Position numbers and translations under genes: made by a program
Assembly: GCF_052324685.1 (NCBI RefSeq)
Contig: NC_135222.1
Coordinates: 10,729,373-10,793,372, forward strand
Length of the DNA: 64,000 nt
DNA from: Brachyhypopomus gauderio
Lineage: Eukaryota; Chordata; Actinopteri; Gymnotiformes; Hypopomidae
Reading direction: 5' to 3'
The notes under the pieces: generated by a model
What the model was told of the DNA's origin: nothing
Database searches by the model: none
What the model saw: only the letters and a program-made list of their open reading frames with translations
In this document: positions 13,947 through 25,495 of the stretch, in pieces
How the letters are laid out: every line of letters begins with the position of its first letter
How positions within the stretch are numbered: position 1 is the first letter of the stretch

Positions 13947-14655
13947 CCCAGGCAAAAAAAAAGTGTACTGAAATATACTTAATTTAAGTGCACTTAATAT
14001 ACTTCAGTGCATCATGATAAATATACTAAAAATGTGCTATTTTCACACACTAACTTTGTACTTAAGTGTGCTGTATGCATGTTTTATTACTACTAAAATT
14101 GTACTTAAACATAATTAAATATACTCAACTGTACTATTTTGAGACACCATTAAGTCTATTTAAGTGCACCTATAGTATACTTTCTCCCAGGCAAAAAAAG
14201 TGTACTGAAATATACTTAATTTAAGTGCACTTTCAGTGCATCATGATAAATATACTAAAAATGTGCTATTTTCACACACTAACTTTGTACTTAAGTGTGC
14301 TGTATGCATGTTTTATTACTACTAAAATTGTACTAAACATAACTAAATATACTCAACTGTACTATTTTTAGACACCACTAAGTCTATTTAAGTGCATCTA
14401 TAGTATACTTTCTCCCACCAAATCTTTATTTTAAAAACATACTTTGTGTGAACTTGGAGTATGTTTAAATCCACCTTTAAGATTACTATTAGTATATTAA
14501 TAAAACATAATAAATGTTTTATTAAGCACCATTGGTCTTTGTAATGGCACTATAGCATACTAAGAACATATTTATTACACAATAGCACATTTATCATAAA
14601 TGCATTACAAAATATAAATGTAAGTGTACTTTGGTGTACTTTTTTCACCTGCGGG
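13947..14655. repeat. Left subterminal repeats with about 235-bp tandem duplication
   Basis: Unit 1 (13947-14185) and unit 2 (14186-14413) both begin cccaggcaaaaaaa and run in parallel through gtgtactgaaatatactt, tgcatcatgataaatatact and tatagtatactttctccca. A third partial start follows at about 14414. The block ends with ttttttcacctgcggga, similar to the right terminus of the whole element. It may be the duplicated left end of the 9-kb transposon or a small non-autonomous copy of about 709 bp sitting at that end. Confidence 0.85.
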
Positions 14656-16069
14656 ACAGCTCTACTGTGTGTTAGGTATTGAATTTAACTAATTACATCA
14701 ACACAATGCCCATATATATATTTTAAAGTGTTTTTATTGACTTATAAAATGCTTTGTGTATTTCCACAATAACCAAACCTTTTAGATACACTGAAATACA
14801 GCACAGACAAGTGTTGTGAAGTGTAGCTTGTAGTGCTGTATATTAGATCCAAACAGAAACCTAAACAGTTGCTCTTGTATTCAGAACAGTTCTGTGTCAA
14901 ATTCACAAAATTTACATAAACAAAACATAACTTAATAACTACATAACTACACTACATTTTATACTGTTTGTTTTTGTACACAAAACTCTCATTATTGCAT
15001 TTTCTTCTAATGGCTGCTCTCACTTCTGACACACTTGTACCAGGAAACTCCAAAAGTACAGCATCAGTACAAAAAGAAAATAACAAAATGATAAATAATG
15101 CTTGTGAACTTTGTAAGGCATATACCACAAATTACACATTATAAAACCTAAATAAACAAGTGACAAGTGATGAGTATTAATACAATGCATTCAAATGACT
15201 AAAACTGCTTTGACAATAGCTCAGGCATTGGAACAGGCTAGGGTTAGGGTTAAGGTTAGAGGTATCCCAATTGCATGTCCTGTAGCAGGCAGTTCTGTTG
15301 TGTTAGCATTTTTTTAAAGATTTGTTTGCAGAATGGTAAAACAGCCAACAGTCCTTCTCAAAATGGTTTGTGCTAATTCATAGGCATAGTATTACCTTTT
15401 TTGTAGATTTATTGTAGATTTATTCAGTTCACTGGTTATCTCAAATGGTCTAAAAACACTGGTTCTGGAGAGCTACCTTCTTGCAGAGTTTAGTTCCGTC
15501 CTGTATCCAATAGGCTATCCTGCTCCTTACTTAAACCAAAACTGTGTAGCAAATTGTGGTTGTAACTAGGCTCTGAGGGAGGTAGCTCTCTAGAACCATA
15601 GTTGGTCATTATAAAAACACCAAAATGAAGAAAAATCAAAAATACATACTAACAAGGGCACTCAGCTTTTCCGGGTCTAACTGATCCTTTGGTGTTCCAA
15701 GTGCTGAATTTCCAGTTAGACTTGAGGAAGCCAACACATCCCTCCCAAAAAGAAGCATGGCTAATTCTTGGGTGAACAGTGTCCGGTTTAATCTTCGGAA
15801 GCAGCTTTTGCTGACCTGCACCCTTGTGTTGCCCAGGAAAATCTGTGTCCAGAAAATATATTTACATCCTCTTTAATTTTCTATGGATTTATGTAACAGG
15901 ACATAAAACATCTGCTTAGAAAGTCATCACATTTTAAAAAACACAACCTATGATGAACAACACCTTATCACAAATTACTGTGTCATGATTCATTTAAAAT
16001 ATGCAAAACTGCTAAATCGGTACATGAAAAATTAAGTGCACCTTTACCTTTTTCATTTAGGAATTAAGT

Positions 16070-16507
16070 TTGGCCAAAACTACGTCATGCAACAGGACAA
16101 TGATCTCAAGCACACCAGCAAATCTACAATAGAATGGCTAAAAAAAAGAGAAGAACCAAGATGTTGCAATAGCCACTCAAACTACAGACCTCAACCCAAT
16201 TAAAATGGCAGGACTTTAAGAGAGCTGTGCATAAACAAATGCCCACAAACCTCAATGAACTAAAGCTACGTAAACGTGCAAAGAACAGTGTCCCAAAATT
16301 CCTTCTGAATGATGTGAGACTTCTAAAATCATTCAAAAAAGATTTCTTCAGGTTGTTAAATGCTCATTGATTCATGTGGTGTACTTCATTTACACACATG
16401 GCTTCTGCCCTTTTGCAGTTTTTTGTAAATAATAACTTATTGTAATTTGTCATGTTATTGATCATCTGAGATTTTATTTTCCTAATTTTATCACCTATGG
16501 ACCAGAT
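16070..16507 (+). mobile_element. Tc1-like transposon, 3' fragment
   Basis: The fragment begins in the catalytic region (VMQQDND, HTSKSTIEWLKK, where the QQDND aspartate is a catalytic residue of the family). It passes through aggactttaagagagctgtg and ccacaaacctcaatgaact, and ends with the recognisable tail ggtgtacttcatttacacac and ttgatcatctgag. The 5' part of the transposase is absent and the reading frame is broken. It lies in the intron between BEN exons B and C and is younger than the host transposon. Confidence 0.78.
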
Positions 16508-16517
16508 ATTAATAATT

Positions 16518-16810
16518 ATAATAATAATACATTTTATTTAATGATGGCGCCTTTCATGGCACTCAAGGACACCTTACAACAGTTAATAAATTAAAATCAG
16601 ACAAACAGATCTACATATATTCAAATACTTTCAGCCAGATAAAATATAAGACACACAGGGAGAAGTGAAAATGAGGAGTCAGAAGTATGCTAATGTGAAT
16701 AGGTGGGTTTTAAGCAGAGATTTGAAGGTAGATAGACAGTCAATATTGCGGATTTGAGTAGGAAGGGCATTCCAAAGAAACGGGGCAGAGTAGCTAAAAG
16801 CTCCCACAGT
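16518..16810 (-). mobile_element. LINE 3' end (C-terminal reverse-transcriptase tail)
   Basis: On the minus strand, 16,683-16,808 translates without a stop as GAFSYSAPFLWNALPTQIRN, then CLSTFKSLLKTHLFTLAY. This is the C-terminal tail typical of many fish CR1/L2/Rex1-like ORF2 proteins. It is followed by a short 3' region (ggtgtccttgagtgccatga, then aataaaatg) and an attattata tail near 16,518. It is a 5'-truncated retrocopy in the same intron as the Tc1 fragment. Confidence 0.75.
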
Positions 16811-17141
16811 AGAAAAAAAAACATATTTAGCTACTTATCAATTTATTTATATAATATCAACCTTTGGTTTGCTTCCATCCACTGAGGTGGTACACTGTGC
16901 AACCCCTCTCTTCTCAGCTGCCATCATCCACATGTCCTCATTCCTAAGAAAGGCCTTTTTTCTCTATCAAGACCTTATAGTTGTCTGTGAATATCAAACA
17001 TAAAAGGTAAGACAAAATATCTACAGCATGTCTTTTCAGTAACTTTGTCAAGATTCCATAAAAACGTAATTACATATAAAGCAAGGTATTTACAGGTAGC
17101 CATAAAGTAAAGTCTTAGTAACAAACCTATTCCTTTCTACC

Positions 17142-17144
<3 letters not shown>

Positions 17145-17195
<51 letters not shown>
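17145..17195. repeat. (AT)n microsatellite
   Basis: Pure AT run of about 51 bp in the intron between BEN exons A and B. Confidence 0.95.
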
Positions 17196-17200
<5 letters not shown>

Positions 17201-17369
17201 CTTCGTGTTCAGATAGGAAGCAACACTGATTGTGAATCAATTTCAACTGCTCTTGTGCAAATGGAACAGACAACAGGTAGAAATGAGAGATTTTCAACTG
17301 ATTTCAAAGATTTTTATTCATTGAGATCTAGGATGTGTTATTTTAGTGTTCCCTTTATTTTTTTTAACA

Positions 17370-17370
<1 letters not shown>

Positions 17371-17446
<76 letters not shown>
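17371..17446. repeat. (TA)n-(CA)n microsatellite
   Basis: A TA run to about 17,431 followed by CA to 17,446, also in the A-B intron of the BEN gene. Confidence 0.95.
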
Positions 17447-17447
<1 letters not shown>

Positions 17448-18209
17448 TATATAATGTAATAGTCTATTAATCACAGTTAATTCATTGGTTGGAGGTGGGG
17501 GTTATCTTTACAATTACTTCAAGTAAAATGGAGTTTATAGTGCTTCTCATGTGTACCCAACCACGAGAAGCACCGTTCTTAGTTTTAAGAACGGGTGGAT
17601 TTTTTGTCTGCCATAAAAACATCCTTCGTGTTTTCTAAGCTGTGCACACAATTATAAACGAACGTTTACTTGAAGCAATTGTAAAACATTGCATGTATCT
17701 TTACTGGAAAACACGGAGGCTTTGGCCGACCAAACGCAACTTCCAACGGGAGTACATTTCATGGCGGGGGTGACATGTTCTCACGTTTGGTTATTGTAGA
17801 AAGCATATCCATTCAACTATTTTATGGCGTGTGTCAATTCCAAGACAAAAATCGCGAGCGAGGAAAATCACTTCGCGCAAGGAAAACCGCTCACTCATAC
17901 TAGATAGTTTACCTCGCTCGCTATTTTAGTCTCAGAATAGGTATGTTAGGTATGAAGACTAGAAGCCTACAGGAATGCACTTATGAGAATACATACCTCC
18001 TAGTAATAGCAGTTTTGCGGCCACCTTCTTTTGTGGGTCTTTCCTGTTAGCCTGGTACACGTCAATCCACCCGTCGTCGATCCAAAGATCCGGCCTGCTA
18101 ATACCTGAACTAGCTGCTTTGTGTACTGGAGTGTCACAATGTCAGTACTTTCGACATGAACTGATTTGTCCCTGAAATCAAATATTCCGAACTTAAACGG
18201 TGCCGTTTT

Positions 18210-18419
18210 CTACTGGAAATATTCCCCGAACTGTACCCGACCTTATGATACACTTACAGCTGTGACTGAGTTAACAAATAAATCCTAAGTACCCATGAAC
18301 ACATAGTCTGCTGTAATTGGCTCTCTGTATCTTTAAAGTGATTGGTTGAAATCAAACGAGGACGTTTAAGATACTATGCGCGCGTTTTTATGAGAAAAAT
18401 ACAACGCTTTGCAGCAGAC
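18210..18419. promoter_or_regulatory. Candidate bidirectional promoter of the transposon
   Basis: About 210 bp separate the last open BEN codon (minus strand) from the transposase ATG at 18,420. Two divergent genes with no other room for promoters imply a shared regulatory region. Nearby DNA (17,700-18,100) is richer in CpG (cgcgagcgagg, cacttcgcgcaagg, gcgcgcg) than the flanks. No certain TATA box was identified. Confidence 0.4.
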
Positions 18420-21400
18420 ATGGCATCTAAAAGACAATACAAAGAATATCTACTGGATGAGTCGAAACAACCTTCAAGAGCTACCAAACACAGACGGATT
18501 GCAAAAGAGAAAGAGGTATTTCATGTTTTATATATCTTCTCTTATTAACAACAACAATAATTATGAAAATAATATTTGTATTATATTGTAATATGAATCG
18601 TTAATTTTGACCACAAGGGAATGTTTTGTTCATTGCAGAATACTTCATACAGTAGAGAAAATTACAAGAAATACCTGTATTGTGCAACCTCAGACACAAA
18701 CACAAAAAGAAAGGTCTTAGAAGAGGTATGTTATGTTTCCATTTACAAGAATACAAATTATGGATGTTTTAATTAACGTATTACACATTGACATTGTAAC
18801 TGCATTCCTTAGATTCCACTTTCATTTAATGGAGAAGAAAAATCTTCTTTGGAGGCATACTCAAAACTCATTCCCACATGTGACATGCAGGTAAAATCAA
18901 TAAGATAAAATTCAATAGCAGGAGATTTAATTGTCAGTATCTGTGTGCTGTTTCTTAATTTTATTAGTACAGAGAATCTGCAAAATACTTTACTCTTAAG
19001 TTTTCATTCATTCAGAATTGTATTCGTTTGTTATTATATAAAGATTGCTTAATACATCCATGAACTGTCCCATGATCAGAATGTTCCAGATGAAGAACCT
19101 TTTACAGAAGAGGGAGCAAGCAGTCAGCCATATGATGAAAGCATAATAAGAAAGCATCATGTCAATTCAGCAGGAGAAGAGCAGCAGCAGGAAACACCAA
19201 ACAAAAGTTCATCAGAGGTACTAAAATGTCAGAATTTGGAAATATGTAGATTCATTCATGGGACTGTGTTGAATTGTTGTTGCATTATTGTCATTCCAGT
19301 AAGATTATATGAAATGGGAATATTTGTGCATTAATTTTCCCTGTCATGTGTCAGAACACTGATAAGTACGGTCCTTGTATTTTAAAGCTGTGTGTCTTTT
19401 CTTAAAATATGATATAATCATGTAAAATTGCTGTTTCTATTTCATTTGACAATGTTCTATTATGTTGATTGCACATATTATGCAGCTAGCCAGAGACGAA
19501 GAATGCAGACAGTCCCACTCAGTGCTGGAATTGCCACAGACAGCATACCCAGACAGCACTTTCACTTATGCAAGAGGGGATCAACAGGATATGCAAACAG
19601 AAGTACAGGTAACAGTTACTCAATGAAGATTTTTAAATATAACTGAAGCTCTAAAAAAATAATAAGCTGTCAATAGTATGAAAATTGATCTAGAAATAAA
19701 GGTTATTATTATTACTATCATTAATATTCCCATAATAATGATATATTAATTGTCAACATCAACACTAGTTTAAATATTACAGATTTATAAATATTTCTTA
19801 CAGGAATTATATGAAACGCAACCAGAACACATAGACTCTGCCACAACATTTGACCAGCAAGAGATTCCAAAGAGCAAGGTTGTTAGCTTTTATTATCGTA
19901 TGTTTTGAGTACAAAAGCAGTCTTTTTCTGTAGATGAGTTATTTAAAGTTATTACTATGTAATATCTTCACAGACAGACCCTTTGGATGGAGATGATCTT
20001 GCATATCCTGGAGCACCACTGACAAAAGGACAAAGTTTGCTCTTACTCATGTCTTATGTACTAAGGCACAATCTGACATCGGTGGCACTGGAACATCTAT
20101 TAAAGATTTTCAATGAGCATTTACCAGGCATGGCACCAGTGACCACATATCTTTTTCACAAAGCTTATGGACAGTATGGAAATTATCAACCACATTTTTA
20201 TTGTCCAGCATGTGGAAACTACTTAGGGGATAATACAAGTGAACTACAATGTAGTGCTTGTCATGCAATAACTGATTCCGAGAGCTGTCTTAAAAGTGGG
20301 TGTTTCTTTCTAGTGCTTAAATTGGCTTCACAGCTCAAAACATTGCTTGAACAAAAACAGACAAGTTTAAACAAAGATCAGCTGTCTGCAGATGAGATAT
20401 CAGATATACAATTTGGAGAAGAATACCGTAAGCTAAAAGATTCTGGTGAATTGGGTGAGGATGACATATCTTTAATTTGGAACTGTGATGGGATACCAGT
20501 GTTCAAGAGCTCAAAGTATCAAATCTGGCCCATTCAATGCCAAGTCATAGAACTTGAACCTAAAGAACGTAAGGCAAATATCTGTCTTCCGTGCCTCTGG
20601 TTTGGGGAGAAGAAGCCCAACATGTTAACATTTCTGAAGCCATTTGTAGATGAGCTGTTAGTTCTAGAAAGAGATGGCATTAAGTGGAAAGACTCAGCAA
20701 ACATAGAGCATGTCTCCAAAGTGTATGCTCTCATATGTAGTTCAGATTCAGTTGCTCGCCCACTTCTAAGAAACACCAAACAGTTTAATGGGTTTTATGG
20801 ATGTGATTTCTGTTATCATGTTGGAGGTGGTCCTTACATAAACAAAGCCCCAAAGCCACATCTCAGAAATGAAGCTGAGCACTTTCATGATGCAATGGCT
20901 GCAACACCCGAGAATCCTGTAATGGGAGTAAAAGGACCTTCATTATTAATGAAACTCAAGACATTTCAAATGATAAATGGATTTGTTCCAGAGTATCAGC
21001 ACTGTGTCTGCCTTGGTGTGACCAGACAACTAGCCAAACTGTGGTTTGACTCAAAACATCATGACAAAGAGTGGTACATAGGAACAAAAGCAGACAACAT
21101 TGACAAAGAGCTCATTGCAATTAAACCCCCAGTTGAAATAACTAGAGTACCACGATCTGTGGCAGACAGAAAATATTGGAAAGCATCAGAGTGGAGGTCA
21201 TTCCTCTTATTCTATGCTCTGCCAACATTGAATGGGGTTTTAGTGAAGAAATTCTGGAACCACCTTTTTCTGTTAGTGTTTGCTATGCACATTCTTTTGG
21301 GACAAAAAGTGAAACACAGTGACATTGAATTAGCGGAAAGAGCTCTCAAAAAGTTCACTATGCTGTTTGAAAAGTTATATGGAGCAGCAAATATGACATT

Positions 21401-22148
21401 TAATGTTCATCTACTGACACACATTGCAGCAAGTGTGAGGAATTGGGGGCCTTTGTGGGCCACATCAACCTTTTCCTTTGAATCGTTTAATGGCACTCTG
21501 TTACATTACTTCAGTGGAACCACACATGTTCCTGAGCAAATAGTTAAAAGATTTCTTTGCTGGAGGAGTCTAACACAAAAAGCAGGAAAGATAATGGCAG
21601 ATGCTAATGATGGGGTTAAAAACGTTTTTTCTGATCTCATAAACAACAAATTATCAACCTCTAATTCATCTAGCCTAAATGAAAATGTCAGGGTTTTTGG
21701 CACACCCTGTCATGGCAAACTGTCTGCGTTACAAACAATTGCTATCAAAAACTTGCTGGGTGTTACCGTCAGACACTGTGAATGTTATCACCGTTTCATT
21801 ATAAAAGGCATACTCTATCATTCAAGCAGTAACAGAGGTCTAAAAAAAAGAATTAACTCAACAGTGGAATTACAGGATGGAAGATTATGTAGAATTCTTA
21901 GCATGGTAGTATTCAAAAGACAGCATTTATCAATGCACTGTGTACTGGTAAAAGAGCTCATGAAGACTAGTAGACAGCTCTGCAGGGATGGTCAGTTGAA
22001 CATTGCTTCCACTTTTGTATCTGAAGTGTTGGAATCCAAGAATGTGTATGCAGTGCCCACTGAACTGTTCTACAGGAAAGCTGTTTTGGTCCAATCAAGA
22101 GGCAACGAGTATGTTATTCCTCTCCCAAACAATGTAGAGAGAGATTAA
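18420..22148 (+). CDS. CMC/EnSpm-like DDE transposase, seven exons, about 923 aa
   Basis: This enzyme would cut and paste the element. Exons: 18420-18515, 18639-18725, 18813-18890, 19080-19217, 19486-19608, 19804-19878 and 19974-22148. All are phase 0 with GT/AG borders (the exon 6 donor is a weaker AAG-GTTGTT). The start MASKRQYKEYL follows the divergent promoter; an in-frame ATG also exists at 18,390. In the last exon, counting from the TTG at 19,983, there is a zinc ribbon (C74, C77, C90, C93), a first aspartate in WNCDG (D169), a second in CSSD (D255), CDFC (C274, C277), HLLTH (H476, H480) and FSFE (E500). This order matches the D, D, CxxC, HxxxH, E pattern of the CMC superfamily. The motif usually read as D-x-M-H appears as EYQH (337-340). 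No stop or frameshift was found. AATAAA follows at 22,186. Exon-exon joins are inferred. Confidence 0.85.
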
Positions 22149-22612
22149 ATAGTAACTGAAGAACTATAAGAAAAACCTTACAAAAAATAAATTTCAAGAT
22201 TGTCCTGTTATATGCATTATTTATTATTTATTATTATTATGTATTATTAGAAATGCTGGTGACCACACAGGCTTTTAGTGTATTAAAAAGTGCTGTATGT
22301 TGCTGTTGTTGTTATTGATCCTGTTTATTCCAAATTCATTTTTGTATCACATAAAAAAATAGGTGACTTCAATTTAAAAAAATAACCCTAAGGTATATTT
22401 GAATAAAAGTAGCTAACTAAAGATTATTTACATTTAAAAATAAAAATGGATAATGCATTTATATCTTTTAGCACTTTACTATTTTACTGATAAACTGGTG
22501 GAGTATTTCAAAACATTAAACAGAAAAGGTCAGTTAAGGAAATGTACTTTTATTGTATATTTGTAAACACATCAAAGCACACTTTAAAATAATGTACCAA
22601 ACGTGCACTAGG
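22149..22612. other. Transposase 3' region
   Basis: Untranslated and spacer DNA between the transposase stop and the right subterminal repeats, with AATAAA at 22186-22191 and short TTATTA-rich runs. No coding content. Confidence 0.5.
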
Positions 22613-23005
22613 GTAGTATATTTATCTGAATACACCAAAGATCAATTTAAATATGAATTCAAATTAGTGTACTTATATGAAGTACACTGAAGTACTGCTG
22701 AGATAAAATGTACTTGCAATTATTGCATTGGAATTTGCACTTAAAATAATTCAGCATTATTTTTTAAGTAGTATACTTTCTCTGAATACACTAAAGATCA
22801 ATTAAAATATTAGTTCGAATTAGTGTACTTATATGAAGTACACTGAAGTACTTCTAAAGTAAAAATGTACTTGAAATTAATGCATTTCCATTATATTTTA
22901 TTTGTACTTATATTAAGCACACAAAAAAGTAATGTACTTGAAATGTATTAGCTGAAATTAAAATACATTGGTAGTACATTAAAGTATACTTAATTTTTAC
23001 CTGGG
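22613..23005. repeat. Right subterminal repeats and terminus of the CMC element
   Basis: A 155-bp period is visible. Units start at 22,613 (gtagtatatttatctgaata) and 22,768 (gtagtatactttctctgaat), and both continue through tagtgtacttatatgaagta and cactgaagtact. Further aagtacatt/aatgtactt words lead to the end ttaatttttacctggg. Subterminal repeats of this kind are usual transposase-binding arrays in CACTA-type elements. Confidence 0.82.
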
Positions 23006-25164
23006 ACACTATGTTTCTCCAGTGAATTATATTCCTTGACAAGACTACTAAGTGATGTAAGTTTCAGCCAAGTTAAAAATCTTTTGGTTTAAAAAAACAA
23101 AAACAAGTTTGTGCCACAGTCTGATGGTCTTTTTCTTTCTCTGGAAGCTACATTTAAGAAGCTCACTGATCCCAGATCAGTATTCCACATAACAGAAAAG
23201 TGCTGTTTCAAGTCTGATCACATAATGGTGCTGTAATTGGCTGCATGCAGGTGTGTTGACTTAGTGTAATCCACAAATCTCATGGTGACTGGCCTCAATT
23301 ACGCAGGATTGGTTCCGTTTCAGGGGTGTGAAGCGATTAGCTGTATCACAAGTTGCATTGGGACTATAAGATTGGGGAATGTAGGTATTATGTGAAATGG
23401 TGTGTGCTAGTCAGATATTCCAGAAACCTTGACTGTGACAGATTTTTTACAAATTATAAGAAAATATTCTGTCTAAAACAGAAGGTAAATTTAGCTTAAT
23501 AGGTGTTTTAAACAAATGATGTAATGGCCATCTGGGTGGTGCGTCATGACCAGGCTGTTATCCTTAATAACCCTCCTATGTAATGTCTGTTTTATTCAGT
23601 TTTCTGGCTTTCCCAGAGTCTCAGGCCACCTGTGAGTTTGTACCCTTCTCAAGGAACTAGGACCATCATTGCCCATCAAGTGTGAAAAGCGCTTTGTTTC
23701 TGTAGAATTCATGTGAATGGCTATTCGTTGTTTGATTAGACCTATTGACAAGTGTTTCTTAATATCTCACCCTACATAGACAAATGTTTGAAGACATAAC
23801 ATATGCACACAGTGTTTGTGTACTCATTACTCAATCAAAACAATGTAACTGTTTAAAAAGACTCATTTGACTGTAGGCTCTGCTAAATCTGAACACAGGG
23901 ATTGAAATGATCCTGGTGTACAGCAGCCTTCTATGTCTTAAAGATACCGTCTGTCCCATTAGCCCTGGTGATGAAGTGCTTCCAGACTTGGAAAAATGTT
24001 TTCACAAGAGAGAAAGCAACAGTTACTCACACTTAAACAAGCAAACACACCTGCCTCCCCAGAGGCTGGATCTCCACCTGAACCTCTCTGTTCTTTGCCT
24101 TTTATCGCAGCAAGTCAAACACATACATATATCCTCTCCCCACACACATTTCAGGACCATACTAGTCACACATTAAACATTTCATCCCATTACATGCACA
24201 AAGACCTACGAATGGCGGGTAATTCTGTGCCCGGCCGAATAAACACGGACTGCACTGACTCGTTTGTGGAGCAGCGGGGAGTAGTGTTTCAGTACCGATG
24301 TCACTTTCAGCAGTGACAAACCTGCTGCTCTTCCCTGGCCCTCAGAACCGGCCTGCATTTCTCACTGAGATATGCATGGCCTTTCTCCTATTTTATATCA
24401 AGTCATGGATAAGACAGATATGATGCTGGAGTTGTGAACAGGATGTTTTAAAGGCTGCAGGCTATGGCACAATCACATCCCTGCAGGGAAATTTGAAACG
24501 AGGAGCTTCTAATATGGAAGCGCTGGTATCCTTGGTCCTCGTTCTGCGTGTAGTACATGCTTTTGATTTCTTGGTGTTGAACAGTGGCAGGGCAGTGTGA
24601 CCCTTCGTGACAAACAGGTGCAATGTTATTTAATGTGCCTGATTACTCGAAAGCCTTCTGGCTTCTGGTTCATGGCCTCACCATGCAGCTGACCTGAAAT
24701 GCTAAGAAACTCTGGGATTCATTGTCATCACAGTACACAGAGCATAGTAACAAAGCGCTGTGCTCTTATGCAAGTAGAGATTTAATTTCAGCTGTTTTGC
24801 AACCATTGCACAGAATATAGGTTAAAGAAAAAATAAATAATTCACACATTTTATTTATGCCTGAAAAAAGAAAGTAAAAACATACTTTTTACAAGGTTAC
24901 TGTATTATTAAGGTCCAAATTTGGGTCTAAATAATGGAATTGGCTAATATAGTGTCCAGTCTGGGTGTTGGGCTTTACTCTCATCAATAATCTATGTCTG
25001 GAGTCTCCTCCATATACCCATTAGCTTTGCTGCGTAACTCTGTGCCTGGGGGTAACACTGAGGCAAAGAGCAGCATTTCAGCCTCCGATTGGCAGATTCT
25101 ATGGGAAGCATAGGGGCATAAATAATGTTAGAACAAAGAAAGCCACTTTGAAGGATATGTGATT
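23006..25164. other. Non-coding stretch, nothing assigned
   Basis: Right flank of the transposon. No repeats with clear ends, and open frames around 23,900-24,300 lack domains or splice support. Confidence 0.3.
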
Positions 25165-25318
<154 letters not shown>

Positions 25319-25495
25319 CAACATTGAGAATAGAATTGCTAGGTTAATTTAAATGACCTGCGTAAACAGACCTTATTGTCTATCGAAGCCTTTGAGCAAC
25401 ATGCCACTGCTGTAAAAGCAGGACAATATGTCTAATTTAACTGCAGACACTAGTGTCATTTGTCCAGCCTCAACTTGTGCCAGAAATTCCTCCAT

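Larger units (their letters stand above)
14952..18209 (-). pseudogene. BEN-domain protein gene of the CMC transposon, frameshifted
   Basis: The gene reads leftward from the shared promoter. Exon A (17,997 to about 18,209) has one frame with FGIFDFRDKSVHVESTDIV, which changes near 18,100-18,112 to a second frame reading PDLWIDDGWIDVYQANRKDP, implying a one-base loss. Exon A ends at a GTATGT donor. Exon B (16,862-16,984) joins in phase (GDNYKVLIEKK), then needs one base removed at an A6-GG run near 16,950 to continue AFLRNEDMWMMAAEKRG. Exon C (15,650-15,842) carries the BEN domain: VSKSCFRRLNRTLFTQELAM, GRDVLASSSLTGN and DQLDPEKLSAL. Exon D (14,952 to about 15,066) ends FPGTSVSEVRAAIRRKCNNE and a stop. 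No AG acceptor is visible where exon D would keep frame. BEN domains bind DNA or chromatin; a role in transposition or silencing control is inference. Confidence 0.68.
13947..23005. mobile_element. CMC (CACTA/EnSpm-like) transposon with transposase and BEN genes
   Basis: The left end reads cccaggcaaaaaaa at 13947 and the right end reads tttttacctggg, finishing at 23005. These are inverted CCCAGG[C/T]AAAAA termini, flanked on both sides by AC (a possible 2-bp target duplication). Both subterminal regions are full of aagtgtactt/aagtacactt-type words and each contains an internal tandem duplication. Inside lie a complete seven-exon transposase gene on the plus strand and a divergent minus-strand BEN-domain gene, each followed by AATAAA (22186-22191; minus strand 14738-14733). 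Nested in it are a Tc1 fragment, a LINE 3' end and two TA microsatellites. The exact left boundary is uncertain because a second end-like sequence (cacctgcggga, to about 14656) lies inside the left flank. Confidence 0.8.

Noticed and set aside
15240..15268. Short ctagggttagggttaaggtt patch
   Set aside because: Only about three telomere-like units; too short to separate from chance in this sequence.
20534..20779. Minus-strand frames inside the transposase exon (also 21,506-21,703)
   Set aside because: Antisense shadows of the transposase coding sequence, with no independent features.
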